Below are positions 23,838 to 34,339 of a DNA stretch of 64,000 nucleotides, piece after piece. Each line of letters begins with the position of its first letter. The first letter of the stretch is position 1. The position numbers were made by a program, and so were the translations under genes. The notes below the pieces were generated by a model that worked only from the letters and a program-made list of their open reading frames with translations, had not been told where the DNA came from and did no database searches. The DNA comes from Cheiracanthium punctorium. Lineage: Eukaryota > Arthropoda > Arachnida > Araneae > Cheiracanthiidae. The stretch is from contig JAWZYV010006213.1 in the NCBI GenBank assembly GCA_038373885.1, positions 558,001 to 622,000 of the forward strand, in the 5' to 3' direction.

Positions 23838-24880
23838 TTTGCTCAGACAGGGGATTCATTCCTATATTGCACACCCTTTTATTTATACGGTACACCTCAC
23901 GTACCACTGTTTCAAAATATCTAGCCATAATCATCGATGCGTTCTTATTTACTCATTCAATTCATTAAAAGAGTTTCACCGCTAAACCCGTGCGTTCTGG
24001 AACTACCCTCTCTCCTCTTGTATTCCTTTTAAGCAGATCCTTCCGGCTGCGAAACTGTTTGTCGCTTGACAATCGGAACTCATGGTTGAAATTTCCGGTT
24101 TTTCACTGCGTATAATACATCCGCGCGTTTGGAAACGGGGGAAACTGCAGCTCGACGACTCAACTCGCGCTGTAGGCAACCGGTTTATCTCCTGCGCCGG
24201 GAGTGACTCGGCACCTTTTTCGCCTGTGTTTTTTTTTTTTTAGGATGTCAACGTCGTGTAGAGGTAAGTGATTGTTATTTAATTATTTTGTTAATGAAAG
24301 CTTATGCCGCCCTATTAACTGTAATTTTGTAAAGAGAAACAAACTTAACGTTACTGTTCTTACGTTTTATTTTGTATAGCGCCGATCTGCATGTCGAGTC
24401 CATGCGGTCTGATAGGTTATTATTCTGTGAACTCCCTATGTTTACTTTAAAATAAATAGTCTTCTATTATTCTAGAGCGCGTCTTACTCATCGTGGTTAT
24501 TGCCTGCAATTGCCCGATAAGTACCAAAATCCAAGGGGAAATCTGCAGCTTTCCGTCCCAGGTACTCTGGTGACGCAACTCAATAATTTTATTCTAACTT
24601 GTATTAATTAAAATTTTTTGTAAAATTACTGTACTATGTAATTGTCTCTCCTATAGTTGTATGTCCGGTATTTATTTATATGCATATTTTTGTCTTTTCA
24701 TGTTGCCCTTCTCTTGCATCCTATGCGTGACATCCGAACGAACGACTCTCCGTAAATCCGAACGAACGACTCGCCCCCATGCGAATGGCTCCCTGCCGGT
24801 TTGTTTACCAACAGAAAAAGCCAAACGACAAGACCAGCTGATGCCTTGCTAACTTGTGTTTTACTTTTTATTTATTTTTT

Positions 24881-24917
<37 letters not shown>

Positions 24918-25008
24918 TTTTATTTTATTTTTTTTTTTTACCTACGTATGTGTGTGCCTGTTATCTTATTGCTTGCTATTATTATCAACATTATTATATT
25001 TTGTCCGT

Positions 25009-25044
<36 letters not shown>

Positions 25045-25365
25045 GTTGTTAACATTTCCTTCATTTTCAGCTTAGCTTTTCTGCAGTGCACAAGGTTAAA
25101 CGGGATATCCCTTTTGATTATATATATATCATGTCATTATTATTATAATTCTTATTATTATTACTGTTATGATTAGCTAAATTCAATTGCCTTCCAGGTC
25201 GCGTTTTTCTCTTTTTCCTATCAGTTTTGTAATTCTCGTTTTCGTTATCCTTTCACAGAAATTCCAATCTTTTCATCATCTACTGATGCAACCGAAAAAG
25301 AAAAACACTCTGAATGAACACTCGTGGAACACTCTGGACCTCACAACTCGGCTGCTGGTAAGAAC

Positions 25366-25400
<35 letters not shown>

Positions 25401-25416
25401 AATTTTTGTTCTTTTC
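23156..25416 (-). other. Non-coding segment between pol and the 3' LTR
   Basis: About 2.27 kb follow the pol stop with no sense open frame of useful length, so no env is present. The contents are low-complexity tracts (T runs at 23,777-23,804, 24,229-24,241, 25,012-25,043 and 25,369-25,399; ATT repeat 23,810-23,836; TTTA repeat about 24,865-24,932), three imperfect TACGTAGC palindromes (23,213-23,368), a CpG-richer patch (about 24,000-24,225), and a duplicated ATCCGAACGAACGACTC (24,732 and 24,756). On the plus strand there are splice-like signals, listed separately. A 206-residue plus frame (23,365-23,985) runs through the T and ATT repeats and is probably accidental. Confidence 0.7.
23213..23368. 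repeat. Repeated imperfect palindromes (TACGTAGC...GCTACGT) next to the 3' LTR
   Basis: Three related sites are seen: CACGTAGCTACACATGTG followed by CTACGT (23,213-23,236), ATACGTAGCAAATTATGTG followed by CTACGT (23,285-23,309), and ACGCGTAGCTACACATGG (23,351-23,368). Doublets of ATAGTCCAT/ATAGTCC separate them (23,260-23,284 and 23,331-23,350). The arrangement is a decaying tandem of about 70 bp whose core is palindromic, as expected for a protein-binding site array. Function is unknown. Confidence 0.6.
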
Positions 25417-25468
25417 TTATGTTTGTGCTGTTTCTCGCCCCTTCCGGGAGCGGTTGCGTAACCAATAA
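24245..25468 (+). other. Hypothetical spliced antisense reading frame within the LTR element
   Basis: On the plus strand, opposite to gag-pol, an ATG at 24,245 leads after 19 nt to a strong donor-like GAG|GTAAGTG. A second segment (24,476-24,561) follows an acceptor-like TTCTATTATTCTAG and ends CCCAG|GTACTC. A third (from 25,259) follows TTATCCTTTCACAG and either ends CTG|GTAAGA at 25,357 or runs to a stop at 25,468. All three join in frame, giving a product of about 105 residues with a hydrophobic segment VLLIVVIA near its start. A CpG-richer patch lies just upstream. T-rich sequence mimics acceptors easily and no similarity is recognised, so this is a hypothesis only. Confidence 0.2.
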
Positions 25469-28400
25469 CCATGGGTGGGGGTTTTTGACTCGTCAGGGTC
25501 TGTTTCTTGTGTCTGGGGTTTTACCCGAAAAATGAGGTTTCTATGTACTTTTTTGGATTCTACATGAGGTTTATTCACTTCTTTAAGTAACAAATTATCA
25601 TTACGAAATAGTTGCATTACCCTATAAGGGCCGGTAAAAATGGGGTCAAATTTACACTTCTTGTGCATATTTCTCATGTATACCAAATCCCCTATGAGGA
25701 TTGGAGTATGTTTAGCGGGTTTTTCTAAGTTCTGCGGTTTAGCCGCTTTTTCTTGGAATATCCAGGCCTGTTGTCTGTTATTTAAATTCTGCTTAATTAA
25801 TTTGTCCACAAATATTTGTATTTCCTCTTGGGACCATCTTGATTCGAAAATATTTTGTCCCTGTCCGTCAGTTGTATTGTCCAGGGGTATTTTAATGTCA
25901 CGACCCAGAAATAGTAACGCCGGCGGGAAATTCGTCGCCCTGTGTTTAGAGGCGTTGTAATAGAGCTGCGCCCATACACTTGCATCTTCCCATTCAAAAG
26001 TGTTCTCTGCTATGCATCGAATACACTGCTGAAGCGTGCCTTGTGCTCGCTCTACCGTCCCATTCGATTGTGGGTGGTAGATCGACGAAAAACGACTCTC
26101 TATATTGAGAGATTTTAAAAAACTCCTTAATTCCTTTGATCGGAATTGAGGTCCGTTATCCGATATAATCGTATCTGGAAGCCCAAAACGAGAAAAATAA
26201 CTTTGTAAACATTGAACTATTTGATCCGCAGTGATTTTTCTACATGGAAATAATTCTATATACCTTGAGAAACTGTCAATTACGGAAAAAAAAAAGCAAT
26301 TGCCTCTGACACTGCGAGGCAGCTTCCCAACAATATCTATATGTAGACACTTTCCGGGCAGTATTGCTCGGTCCATTTTTTGTTTCGCCGTAGGGGGAAT
26401 GTGCCTGTTTTTGAATTGTGCACATCTGTGACAGTTATCGATAAACGTCTTTACGTCATCAAATAAGTTGCCCCAAGTATAAAATTTTTTTATAAAATCG
26501 ATCGTTTTTTGTCTGCCGAAATGTGTTGCGTGTGCAATTTTGATCACGGACTGTTTTAAAGCCTGAGGGATCACGATTACATCTATTCCTGCCCTCTCTC
26601 GTGTGGCTTTTTCCCTATAACGAAGAATTCCATGTGCATCGAGATAGTAATTTTTGAACTTAGGACTTTTAGGGGTCTTTTCGCGGACGTGTGGTATTAT
26701 TTTGTTCAATAATTCATCGTTCTGCTGTTCTTGTTTAATTTTTTCGGTCGTTAAATCCTTCTTCCCTTCGAAGATTTGTGCCGTTATGTTATTTACCTGT
26801 TCTTCTTGTAAGATGTATCGGGACAAATAATCCGCGGGGTTTTCCTCACCCTTTATATGTTGAAATTTAAACGCAAATTCACTTAAAAATAATAGCCACC
26901 TTGCAGTGATATCGGATTGCTGCGTTAGATCTAAATGGTATTTCAATGATTTCGCGTCACTAATTAATACAAATTCATGGTTCCATAAATAATTGCGAAA
27001 ATGTCTCACCGCTTCATAAATTGCCATTAGTTCCAGTTTAAGAGATGAGTATCGTTTTTCCGCATTTTTTAAAATTCTGCTAAAAAATTTGACTGGTGTT
27101 CTGCCTTCTGGCCGATCCTGCATTAAAATACCATTAATGGCCGTGTTGGATGCATCGGTTGCTAACAGGAATGGTTTTGCAAAATCGATTTTGGTAATTC
27201 TTGGTTTTTCTAAAATGATCTGTTGTATGTTCGCGAAACTAGTCTGACACTCTTCCGACCATTCAAATTTTTTGGTCTTTCTTGTGAGCTGCACAATCGG
27301 TGCAATAATTTGGGAATATTGTGGAATAATCGTTCTGAAGTAATTTGTCATCCCTAAAAATGATTGAATCTCTTTAACTGACTTAGGTGTTTTAAATTTT
27401 GTGATTTTCACGATGTTTTTTGGGTCTGGGGAAATCCCTACTTCGTCCACTTGGAATCCTAAACATGTGATATTTTTTCGGGCTATTTTGATTTTTGACG
27501 GGTCCAATGTTAAATTAAACTCTTTGAGCTTTTGAAATATTAAAGTCATTTTTTTTCGTAATTCTTCGAGGGAATTAGCTGGTATGATTATATCGTCTAG
27601 GTAGAAATTTATCTTCGTTTCTCTCATACCTCCCAGCACCGTATTCATGAGTTGGGTGAAGTAACTGGCGCTGTTACGCAAGCCAAAGGGTAGTCTCGTG
27701 TGTCTAAAATTTCCTCGGTGGGTAATTATTGCACATTTCTCTCGCTCTGCCTCCGGTAATGCTATTTGAAAAAACGCAGATTTAAGATCCATAGTCGTGT
27801 ACCATTTGAATCCGGCAACTTCTTGTAAGATATCTTCAATATGCGGGATATATGTTTTATAAGGTTCAGTGATGTTATTTAATAATCGAAAATCTGTCGC
27901 CATTCGGTATTTAGGGGTTTTATTTTCCTCACTCGTTTGTTTTTTAACGAAGATTATTGGGAACGCGTAACCCCCGTCGGATGGTTCGAGTATACCCGCT
28001 TCTAATAGCTCGTCTATTTCGCGGTCTGCGAGCGTTTTCATGTTTTGCGGTATTGGGTACGGTCTACATTGGATAGGGTAATTGTGGGCTAATTTGATTT
28101 GCGGTCTCACAGCGTCTGTCACTCCTAATGTTTTATAAGAGGTAGAGAATACCTGATAGTTTTCTTGTAGCATTTTTTTAAATATACGCTGTTGGTCTTC
28201 CGGTAAATGATCTAAATCAAAAGTCGCCTCTTCGAATTCCTTTTTTCTCAAGTTTAGGATATTGTCCCTATCATTAGTTGTTTGTGCACAATAATTCATT
28301 CCTACTTCTGTACCTTGTGATGACTCCCGTATCTGCCGAACGTTCTGCGGTTCTATGATTTTCGCGACTTTCATGTTTTTTTGTAAATGTTTCGTGGTGT

Positions 28401-29267
28401 TGGTGTTATTTTCGAAAATCATTTGTAACGACTTATCTGTTTTTTGTTGGATGATGCATATCTGTTCCTTTTGGAATTTGGGTATCACTTGAATGTTGCT
28501 TTCATTTTGTTGCTTTTCAATAGGTCGATCTGTTTTTAAATTTACTATTTTTGTGTCCGCGGGCGGAATCAGTACTTTCCGTGCTATTCGAATGCAATTA
28601 TTAATCTCCTCCGTCTTATCATTTTCTTCCCTTAGCTCCGTATTTTTGGTCTCTGATTTATTAATTGGAATTTCTTCATTATTTATTGTTATGCTATTTT
28701 GTTTCGTATTTAAAATTACTTTATTATTAATCATGAAGTCGTAACCTAGTATGATTGGGTATTGTGGGTTCATTTTGAAGTTTGCCACGAAAAAGGTGTT
28801 ATTACATTTTTTATGCCCTATTTTAAATGAAAACTTCACGGCTTTTAGAAAAGGTACAGTTTGTTGTGTCACAGATTTTATTGTTACCTGTCTGGAAATA
28901 AAGTTTATTTTTATTTTACTTTTTATTTCTTCAAATATTTCGTTATTTATTAAACTAATTCCTGCTCCTGAATCAATGAGTGCAGCATATTCTTCATCCC
29001 CAATGTTAAGCGTTACTAGTGGTAATTTAATTACATTTTGCTCGTTGTCACTCACCGACATTATATACTTATGGTTCTCTTGTTGTTTGCGTTTATTATC
29101 ATTTATTTCTTTCGTACTATTTTGTGCCTCTATCATTTGATTTTTATTCTTGTTTTTATGGTCAATATTTACTTTGGTAGCCTCGAGTTTCGTTCTATGG
29201 GATCCCAACCTCTGATTATTATTTATCTGTTGCCTCTGGGACCCCTGTATGAGTTTAAATTCTTATA
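25417..29267 (-). CDS. pol: Gypsy-type Pol polyprotein (protease, RT, RNase H, integrase)
   Basis: The frame is open from about 29,267 and is counted here from the first TTG at 29,208 (1263 residues). No ATG starts it, in keeping with expression by frameshifting from gag. In order: aspartic protease with DSGAG at residues 79-83; reverse transcriptase with catalytic D474 and YLDD (536-539); RNase H with D685, E726, D751 and D793; integrase with zinc-binding H893, H896, C926 and C929 and catalytic D958, D1017 and E1053 (exact DD35E spacing); then a GPY-like module (GPYRV, 1193-1197) and a basic tail. The H-x2-H spacing in the zinc finger is shorter than usual. No internal stops are present. The products act together in reverse transcription and insertion of the element. 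The stop lies 17 bases from a 31-base A tract (minus strand). Confidence 0.95.
29199..29259 (-). promoter_or_regulatory. Programmed -1 ribosomal frameshift signal between gag and pol
   Basis: On the minus strand, the heptamer T TTA AAC (29,253-29,259) lies in the gag frame as X XXY YYZ, the classic -1 slippery sequence UUUAAAC. A 7-nt spacer (29,246-29,252) is followed by GGGGTCCC (29,238-29,245), which pairs over 8 bp (one G-U) with GGGATCCC (29,199-29,206). Pol is in the -1 frame relative to gag, and the two open frames overlap by about 45 nt around the heptamer. Gag itself terminates at 29,223. Family knowledge: most gypsy-type elements make Gag-Pol by -1 shifting. Confidence 0.88.
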
Positions 29268-30271
29268 GTTCCTGTTTCCATTGTTGTTCGTTCTGCGGAC
29301 ATTTGGTTGCTGTCGACCGTCCGCGGGAATTCTTTCCCAGCATGTCTGAGCGGAGTGGTTCGACTTTCCGCATATTTGGCAGATAATTGCAACTTGTGTA
29401 TAACTACTATTATGTTGATTAACTGGTTGTCTTCTATTTCGGGGATTGAACCAGCAGTCTGTGTCTGTGTGATTTTGTTTTTTACAAAAAGAGCATGATT
29501 TCAATGGATTGGATTTTTCATTCACTTGAGAAATCTCGAGTGCCTGAATTTTATCCTCAAACTGTTTTATTTTATCTTTTAACTGCGCGATTTCTAAGTC
29601 CTTCAATAGACCAGTAACGTCTGATTTTTGTACGTCAATATTGTTTATGTCTTCTTCTTCATTAAAAATTCTCTCCAGTCTGATTGCCAACTCAACCGCC
29701 TCGTCAAAGTGTTTTACGTTTTCTTTTAAAATTTCTCTTCTAATTTCCGGACGTACCGCTTCCGTGAATTTCGCGAGCATGATGTGGTTCTTTATTTTAT
29801 CTGTTTCCTCTGACGGCTTATCGATCCCTAAAAATGCTTCAGTCTTTTCAGAGATTATGTCCCTTAGTTGTATAATCGATGTTTTCGGGGTTTGCCTAAT
29901 TGCATTAAATTCCGCGTGCACTTCCGAAGCTGATTTTATTTCCCTAAATCTTTGGAGAATCGCTTTTTTCAGGTATTCGTAATTGTTTCCGTCTTTCGTC
30001 TCTTTTAGGCCTAGTATAAATGCTTTTGCCTTACCTTTGAGGCATGTCTTTAAAATTATGCCTTTCTGCTCATTTGACCAATCGGTGAGAGCAGCTACGT
30101 TTTCAAATTCGCTGAAAAATTGCTTTGGGTTCTCGAGACTATCGGCCGAATATCGGGGCAATAGAGGGATTAGTCCCGTGTCTGGCGTTTTGTTATGCTG
30201 GCTTTGTGCCGAACTTTGGGTATTTCGATTCCTAAGAGACTCTGGCGACTCCTGTCTAACTCTGGGACGAC

Positions 30272-30275
<4 letters not shown>
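29223..30275 (-). CDS. gag: Gypsy-type Gag (capsid/nucleocapsid) protein, 350 aa
   Basis: The frame starts at ATG 30,275 and ends with TAA at 29,223-29,225. An N-terminal capsid-like helical region (about residues 45-205, with the stretch FFSEFENVAALTDWSNEQK typical of retrotransposon Gag) is followed by a probable coiled coil (about 220-250). Two CCHC zinc knuckles of the form C-x2-C-x4-H-x4-C follow: CSFCKKQNHTDTDC (261-274) and CQICGKSNHSAQTC (299-312). The tail is rich in Asn and Arg, as expected for RNA packaging. Codons 340-341 (TTA AAC) form part of the slippery site that leads into pol. An uninterrupted run of 27 A residues directly precedes the start codon, which is unusual. The protein would form the particle in which reverse transcription occurs. 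Confidence 0.93.

Positions 30276-30302
<27 letters not shown>
30275..30302 (-). repeat. 28-base A tract abutting the gag start codon (T on plus strand)
   Basis: The A of the gag ATG is itself the last base of the homopolymer. The exact length may be affected by sequencing slippage. Similar A tracts lie after the pol stop (25,369-25,399) and further downstream in the element. Confidence 0.85.
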
Positions 30303-30307
<5 letters not shown>

Positions 30308-30945
30308 AAATATTTACAGATACTATTTTACCTATTTTAACACTATATGTTCCGTTACCTTATACATATACAAAATGCACTTTGACACTTTCAACATACA
30401 CATAAATGAAAAATATTGTACATGAATACATACATATTAAGCAAGTATTAATTCAATTGTTCAGTTCTACTGATTGTTGCATAATATTCCATCAATAAAA
30501 TATTTATTTATTTATTTTATTTATTTACTTAATTTTATTTAATTTAATTTTTCTATATGTCAATACGTTGTAATGACTACAAACTATCTTATTCACAACA
30601 TTCTTTCTATTAGAGAAATTAATTGTTTTAACAAAAATACCTTCTTTGTCACCTTTAAAATCAAAGTTCTTTCGTATATATATATATATATATATTTTTT
30701 TTTGCAGCAGTATATTAACACTTACAAATTACAAATAAAATATTCAAAGAATGTCAATGCATGTTTTTTTTTTTTTTTTGTTGAAACTGAGAAACAAGAT
30801 AGTAACTTCGTTATTATGATGCATAATTTCTCTCCCAGACTTTGTTTTATTTTTGAAAAATCTACTATATATATTTATTATTATTATTATCATTAATTTA
30901 ACTATCATTTGAGTTACTAGGAGTACATAAAATTGCCTTTTTTCT
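30303..30945 (-). other. 5' leader of the LTR retrotransposon
   Basis: About 0.65 kb lie between the primer site and the A tract before gag, with no sense frame of note. The segment is AT-rich and holds TTTA repeats (about 30,500-30,545), a (TA)n tract (30,676-30,697) and T runs (about 30,765-30,780). It presumably includes the packaging signal, which cannot be located by eye. Confidence 0.6.
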
Positions 30946-30954
30946 ACGGCACCA
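30946..30954 (-). other. Primer binding site, tRNA-His candidate
   Basis: Three bases (TAA) after the end of the 5' LTR, the minus strand reads TGGTGCCGT. This matches the complement of the 3' end of eukaryotic tRNA-His (ACGGCA plus CCA) over 9 nt. The next bases (AG) depart from the usual GA, so the match is short. The primer assignment is from memory of tRNA ends, not a search. Confidence 0.6.
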
Positions 30955-30957
30955 TTA

Positions 30958-31866
30958 TGTGGTGGTTTGTTTGCAGCAGTGGTTAAAATTTGAGGAAAAC
31001 TAAAGCCTAAGATGATCGTACAGTGGTATTATGCCGCGCATAACCTGCCTGGCAAGTACTCCTAGTATTACGCTGAAAAAATTGAAAAATGATTGACATA
31101 CACCAAAACACTAAAAAAACTAAAGACTCTATGAATTGCAACTAAATACCATTTATTCTTAGTCATTCCACTAATATTAATTAACAGACGATATTGACAT
31201 AATTTTAAACTTAAACATGTCTGGGGGAGATGTGGTTTTGGAGGATAAGGGGTATCCACAAAAGTTTTGAGACGCAAATAATAAATAGATTACTGTTAAT
31301 ATTCACCATTCTGATGAGGTAGCCGTCTTTACACAAGACACGATCGACGCGTGTCCTCTTGGAACCGCTGTCTTTCTCTTAAGCCCTCATCTGGCCTCTG
31401 ATTCCATGTTTCTTTTGAACACAACTTGATCATATTGATTCGAAGCACACACTGATTTTTTAAGTCCGTTCACACCTTTTTCAAACTCTGCTCTGCTTCT
31501 TTTTTTTTAGCACACTCGTTCTGTCGTCTTTTTTTCTTCTCCCACGGGGTTGATTCCTCTTTTCTTACCCCCTCTTACATCATTGGCTGGAGTTTCTGAT
31601 TTGTTCGTCTCGGGGAATTAATGCATCCTCTCGTCGAATCCCATACATGTAGGTGGATCATTCGGGACTATACCCCGCCAAATTTGCATATCATTTTCGG
31701 CCATAAATATTTTCGGCCATAAATATTTTAACGTTGACAGTTCATTGTGCTATAGTGTCCAGACTGTCCATTGCCTGGCGCCTCTTCTAATTTACGGTCT
31801 ACTTGTGTGGTCTTCCCATGGGAACCGTCTCAAAATTATATTTTACTGCTGTTTCACTTCACCACA
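30958..31866 (-). repeat. 5' LTR of the gypsy-type element
   Basis: This 909-bp copy starts TGTGGTG and ends CACCACA, then the target duplication CTATG. Differences from the 3' LTR are a T/G change near its first 15 bases and small changes in the pyrimidine runs around 31,498-31,535. The tandem 16-bp block with the TATA-like ATATTTATGGCC (minus strand) lies at about 31,697-31,729. Confidence 0.95.
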
Positions 31867-31871
31867 CTATG

Positions 31872-32786
31872 ATACAAATATAACGAAACAAAATTATCCC
31901 CAAGTCAAATTGTTAATACACAAAATTTTGTTGCTTTTGTATGGCAGATTTTTACTATCTAGTTATTAAATTACTTCTTGTTTTTAATCTTCAACTTAGA
32001 ACAGCGCAACCGTGCAATTTTTTTTATTCTAATTGTAAATTTTGTATTTTTAAATTCCAATTTACCTTTAGGCTAAGAAAATTTTCACAGATTTTTTTTT
32101 TTAATTCGCGAATGAAAAGAAAAAAAAACTGATTCCATCAATTTTTATTTATTTCTGTGAGAAACTACAGAGGGAAAAAAAAAAGAGAGATTTTTTTTTT
32201 TCCTGAGAATTTAATCCAATCTCTTCTTTGAATTGGATTTAGCAACTCAATTCTATTCCATTTGGTTTTAAATCTATAAGAGGATAAGAGAAAGAAATTC
32301 GGGAGATTGTTCAAGTAATTTATTGAGAGAACAGAAATGGAATTCTTCAGAAAGAACACATATATCTGATAACTTTTTCTTCGAAAATAGAAGATTTTAA
32401 ATATACGCAGGGCTTTTCGTTCGGTTTCTCGCATCTGGGGTTGTGTTAGGCGTTTTTATATTCAAACCCACGTGATTACTACCTCACGGCACAGCCTTCT
32501 CAATATTTTTTACGATTTACAGAAAGGACAAGAACTCAAAATTGCTTTCAGGCACACTTTTGCGTAGGTAACAGCTAGTAACTGTTAAAAAAATCATAAT
32601 ATTTGTGCAAAAAATTGCGAAGACAACGGCAGAATTTTAAAACTGCTAATACTTAAAAAAATAATAAATTTTTAACTAAAATGTGAGCAGAAGGAAATCC
32701 TGATTCCAGTTTTATCTACAAATAATATCAATTTCAATTCGTCTTTTCTAAACTTCTAATATTAAATAATCCCACTTGCAATAACA
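31872..32786. other. AT-rich DNA, nothing recognised
   Basis: No gene or repeat was recognised apart from short A/T runs. Confidence 0.45.
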
Positions 32787-32790
32787 TTAA

Positions 32791-33066
32791 CCCATTTATG
32801 CCTAGCGTCCCTTTTTTGGGACGGCATTTTCGCTATCAGTCGAAAACGTTATTTATTTTTCCTAGCCTTTATTCGCGAGTATTGAACCTCAATTCCACAA
32901 AATATTTTAATATGGCAAAGTAGGATGTTGACATTTCAATTTTTACACATAATGATTTTAAATGAAATCATCCCTTGTTCAAAAAGTTGACATCAGAAAT
33001 TTATCAATTATTGCTGGTGTTAGCAAAAATCGAAGAAAGTCGCAAAAATATCCAGGCACGAATGGG
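32791..33066. mobile_element. piggyBac-like MITE, second family (276 bp)
   Basis: The left side reads TTAA then CCCATTTATGCCTAG (from 32,791). The right end is the inverse, CCAGGCACGAATGGG, followed by TTAT (33,067-33,070), a one-base variant of TTAA. The CCC...GGG termini with TTAA flanks are the piggyBac signature. The interior has the small hairpin GTCCCTTTTTTGGGAC and no coding frame. Termini differ from the CCCTTT family elsewhere in the window. Confidence 0.7.
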
Positions 33067-33070
33067 TTAT

Positions 33071-34339
33071 ATTTCCCATATTTAGTGTTTTATTCAGACG
33101 TAACACATTAAGTCAGTCTTTTGCAATCAATAAATATAACCTGAATTCAGCTTTCTCAGACTGTCTGATAAATAAGTAAACAAATAAAAAGAATTGAAAT
33201 AGTGAATGATTTTAAAGTGGTTAAATTTGATTAATTTGAGCAAAAGAAAAGCTAAAGATGAAAATTTCAATAAAAAAATGTCTTTCCTAAAAATTCCCTG
33301 ATAATTATTTCGAACTTCAAATTTTCAATTATTATCTAGTTTGCGATGTATGTGTAGTGACATTACGATTTTAGTTTTAGATGGTTAGAGCATTTCAAAG
33401 GTATGAGACACCAAACCCATAAGTCTTCAAATCTTCATGTTTGGACAACCGACCTACCAATTAATATAGGATATATTAATTTATCTTATTGATCTCGAAC
33501 ATGTCGCTGCTAGGTCAAGAACAGACTTTATACATTTTAAAGAAAATGTATAAGAAACATGGTTGCACAATATCGATGCTATAAAAGTTCCATTTTTTTG
33601 CCCGAAAGGATCTCCTGATCGCCAACGTTCAGAACTTGGAAGGGTAAACACATGTAAACATTATCGAAGCATTAGATCCTCTTGATGGTCTCCCTGATAT
33701 GTAAAAGAAATTCTTTGTTCTTCCAGTTTTTGCTACAAATATTTTCTGCTACCAGACAAATTTGTTTCTTGAAAACAGGTTTGCATCGGTGGCATGTCTT
33801 TCTGTATTGAAGCAGTGGGCTCAATTTTTATTGAAAACGATGAATTCATTGAATTTAACGTTGGAATTTTTTTTCTGTGTGTATGAAATTGGAGTAGTTT
33901 AAGTATTCTAATGAAGTAATATAGTTTGGAATTAAGTTGCATGAAGTATCACTTTATAATTAACCACGTTTGTTCCAATAATATGATAGAAATATCGGAA
34001 ACTAGGTGGAAATATTTCAATCTCCCCTTCTCAGTTTACAATGAGAGTTTGCAACGCAACGCAGCAATATCCAAAATGGGTCTCACATCTGTACCTTTTA
34101 CCTCATTCAGAATGGCTGTCCATTTAAAAAGCATTTTTGACTATGCGAATTTTTAGTGTCGGAAAAGTTTTAACGACTGTTCCCATTATTTCCATTTTAT
34201 TTGTTATTGTTCGCACGATTAGAATACAGCTCTGATATCATGTTGAGAGAGTCATGTCCTCTGAGTAATTCAATCAAAGCAAATATTAGTATATATTATC
34301 AATATTTATGACAGCAAGATTTTATCGATATCTAAATAT
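33071..34339. other. AT-rich DNA, nothing recognised
   Basis: No gene or repeat was recognised. The open frames at 33,733-33,942 and 33,926-34,156 match no family I know. Confidence 0.45.

Larger units (their letters stand above)
22234..31866 (-). mobile_element. Complete Ty3/gypsy-type LTR retrotransposon (9,633 bp)
   Basis: Two direct LTRs of 912 and 909 bp bound the element. Each starts TGTGGTG and ends CACCACA in plus-strand reading, a perfect 7-bp inverted end. The insertion duplicated CTATG (22,229-22,233 and 31,867-31,871). Transcription runs on the minus strand: 5' LTR (30,958-31,866), primer site, 0.68-kb leader, gag, pol, 2.27 kb without a sense frame, purine tract, 3' LTR (22,234-23,145). 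The domain order PR-RT-RH-IN defines Ty3/gypsy, and no chromodomain or env is visible. The LTRs differ at only a handful of positions, mostly in T runs, and both frames are uninterrupted, so the insertion looks recent and possibly active. Confidence 0.96.

Noticed and set aside
23365..23985. 206-residue plus-strand open frame
   Set aside because: It runs through a T homopolymer and an ATT repeat, where stops are depleted; it is antisense within the LTR element and shows no domain.
24209..24225. Second primer-binding-like sequence (GGTGCCGAGTCAC on minus strand)
   Set aside because: Only about 7 bases fit the tRNA-His end and it is not adjacent to an LTR; treated as coincidence.
23156..25416. 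An env gene for the gypsy-type element
   Set aside because: No sense-strand frame long enough for an envelope protein exists between pol and the 3' LTR.
28493..30309. Plus-strand frames of 76-129 residues
   Set aside because: Antisense shadows of the gag and pol coding sequence.
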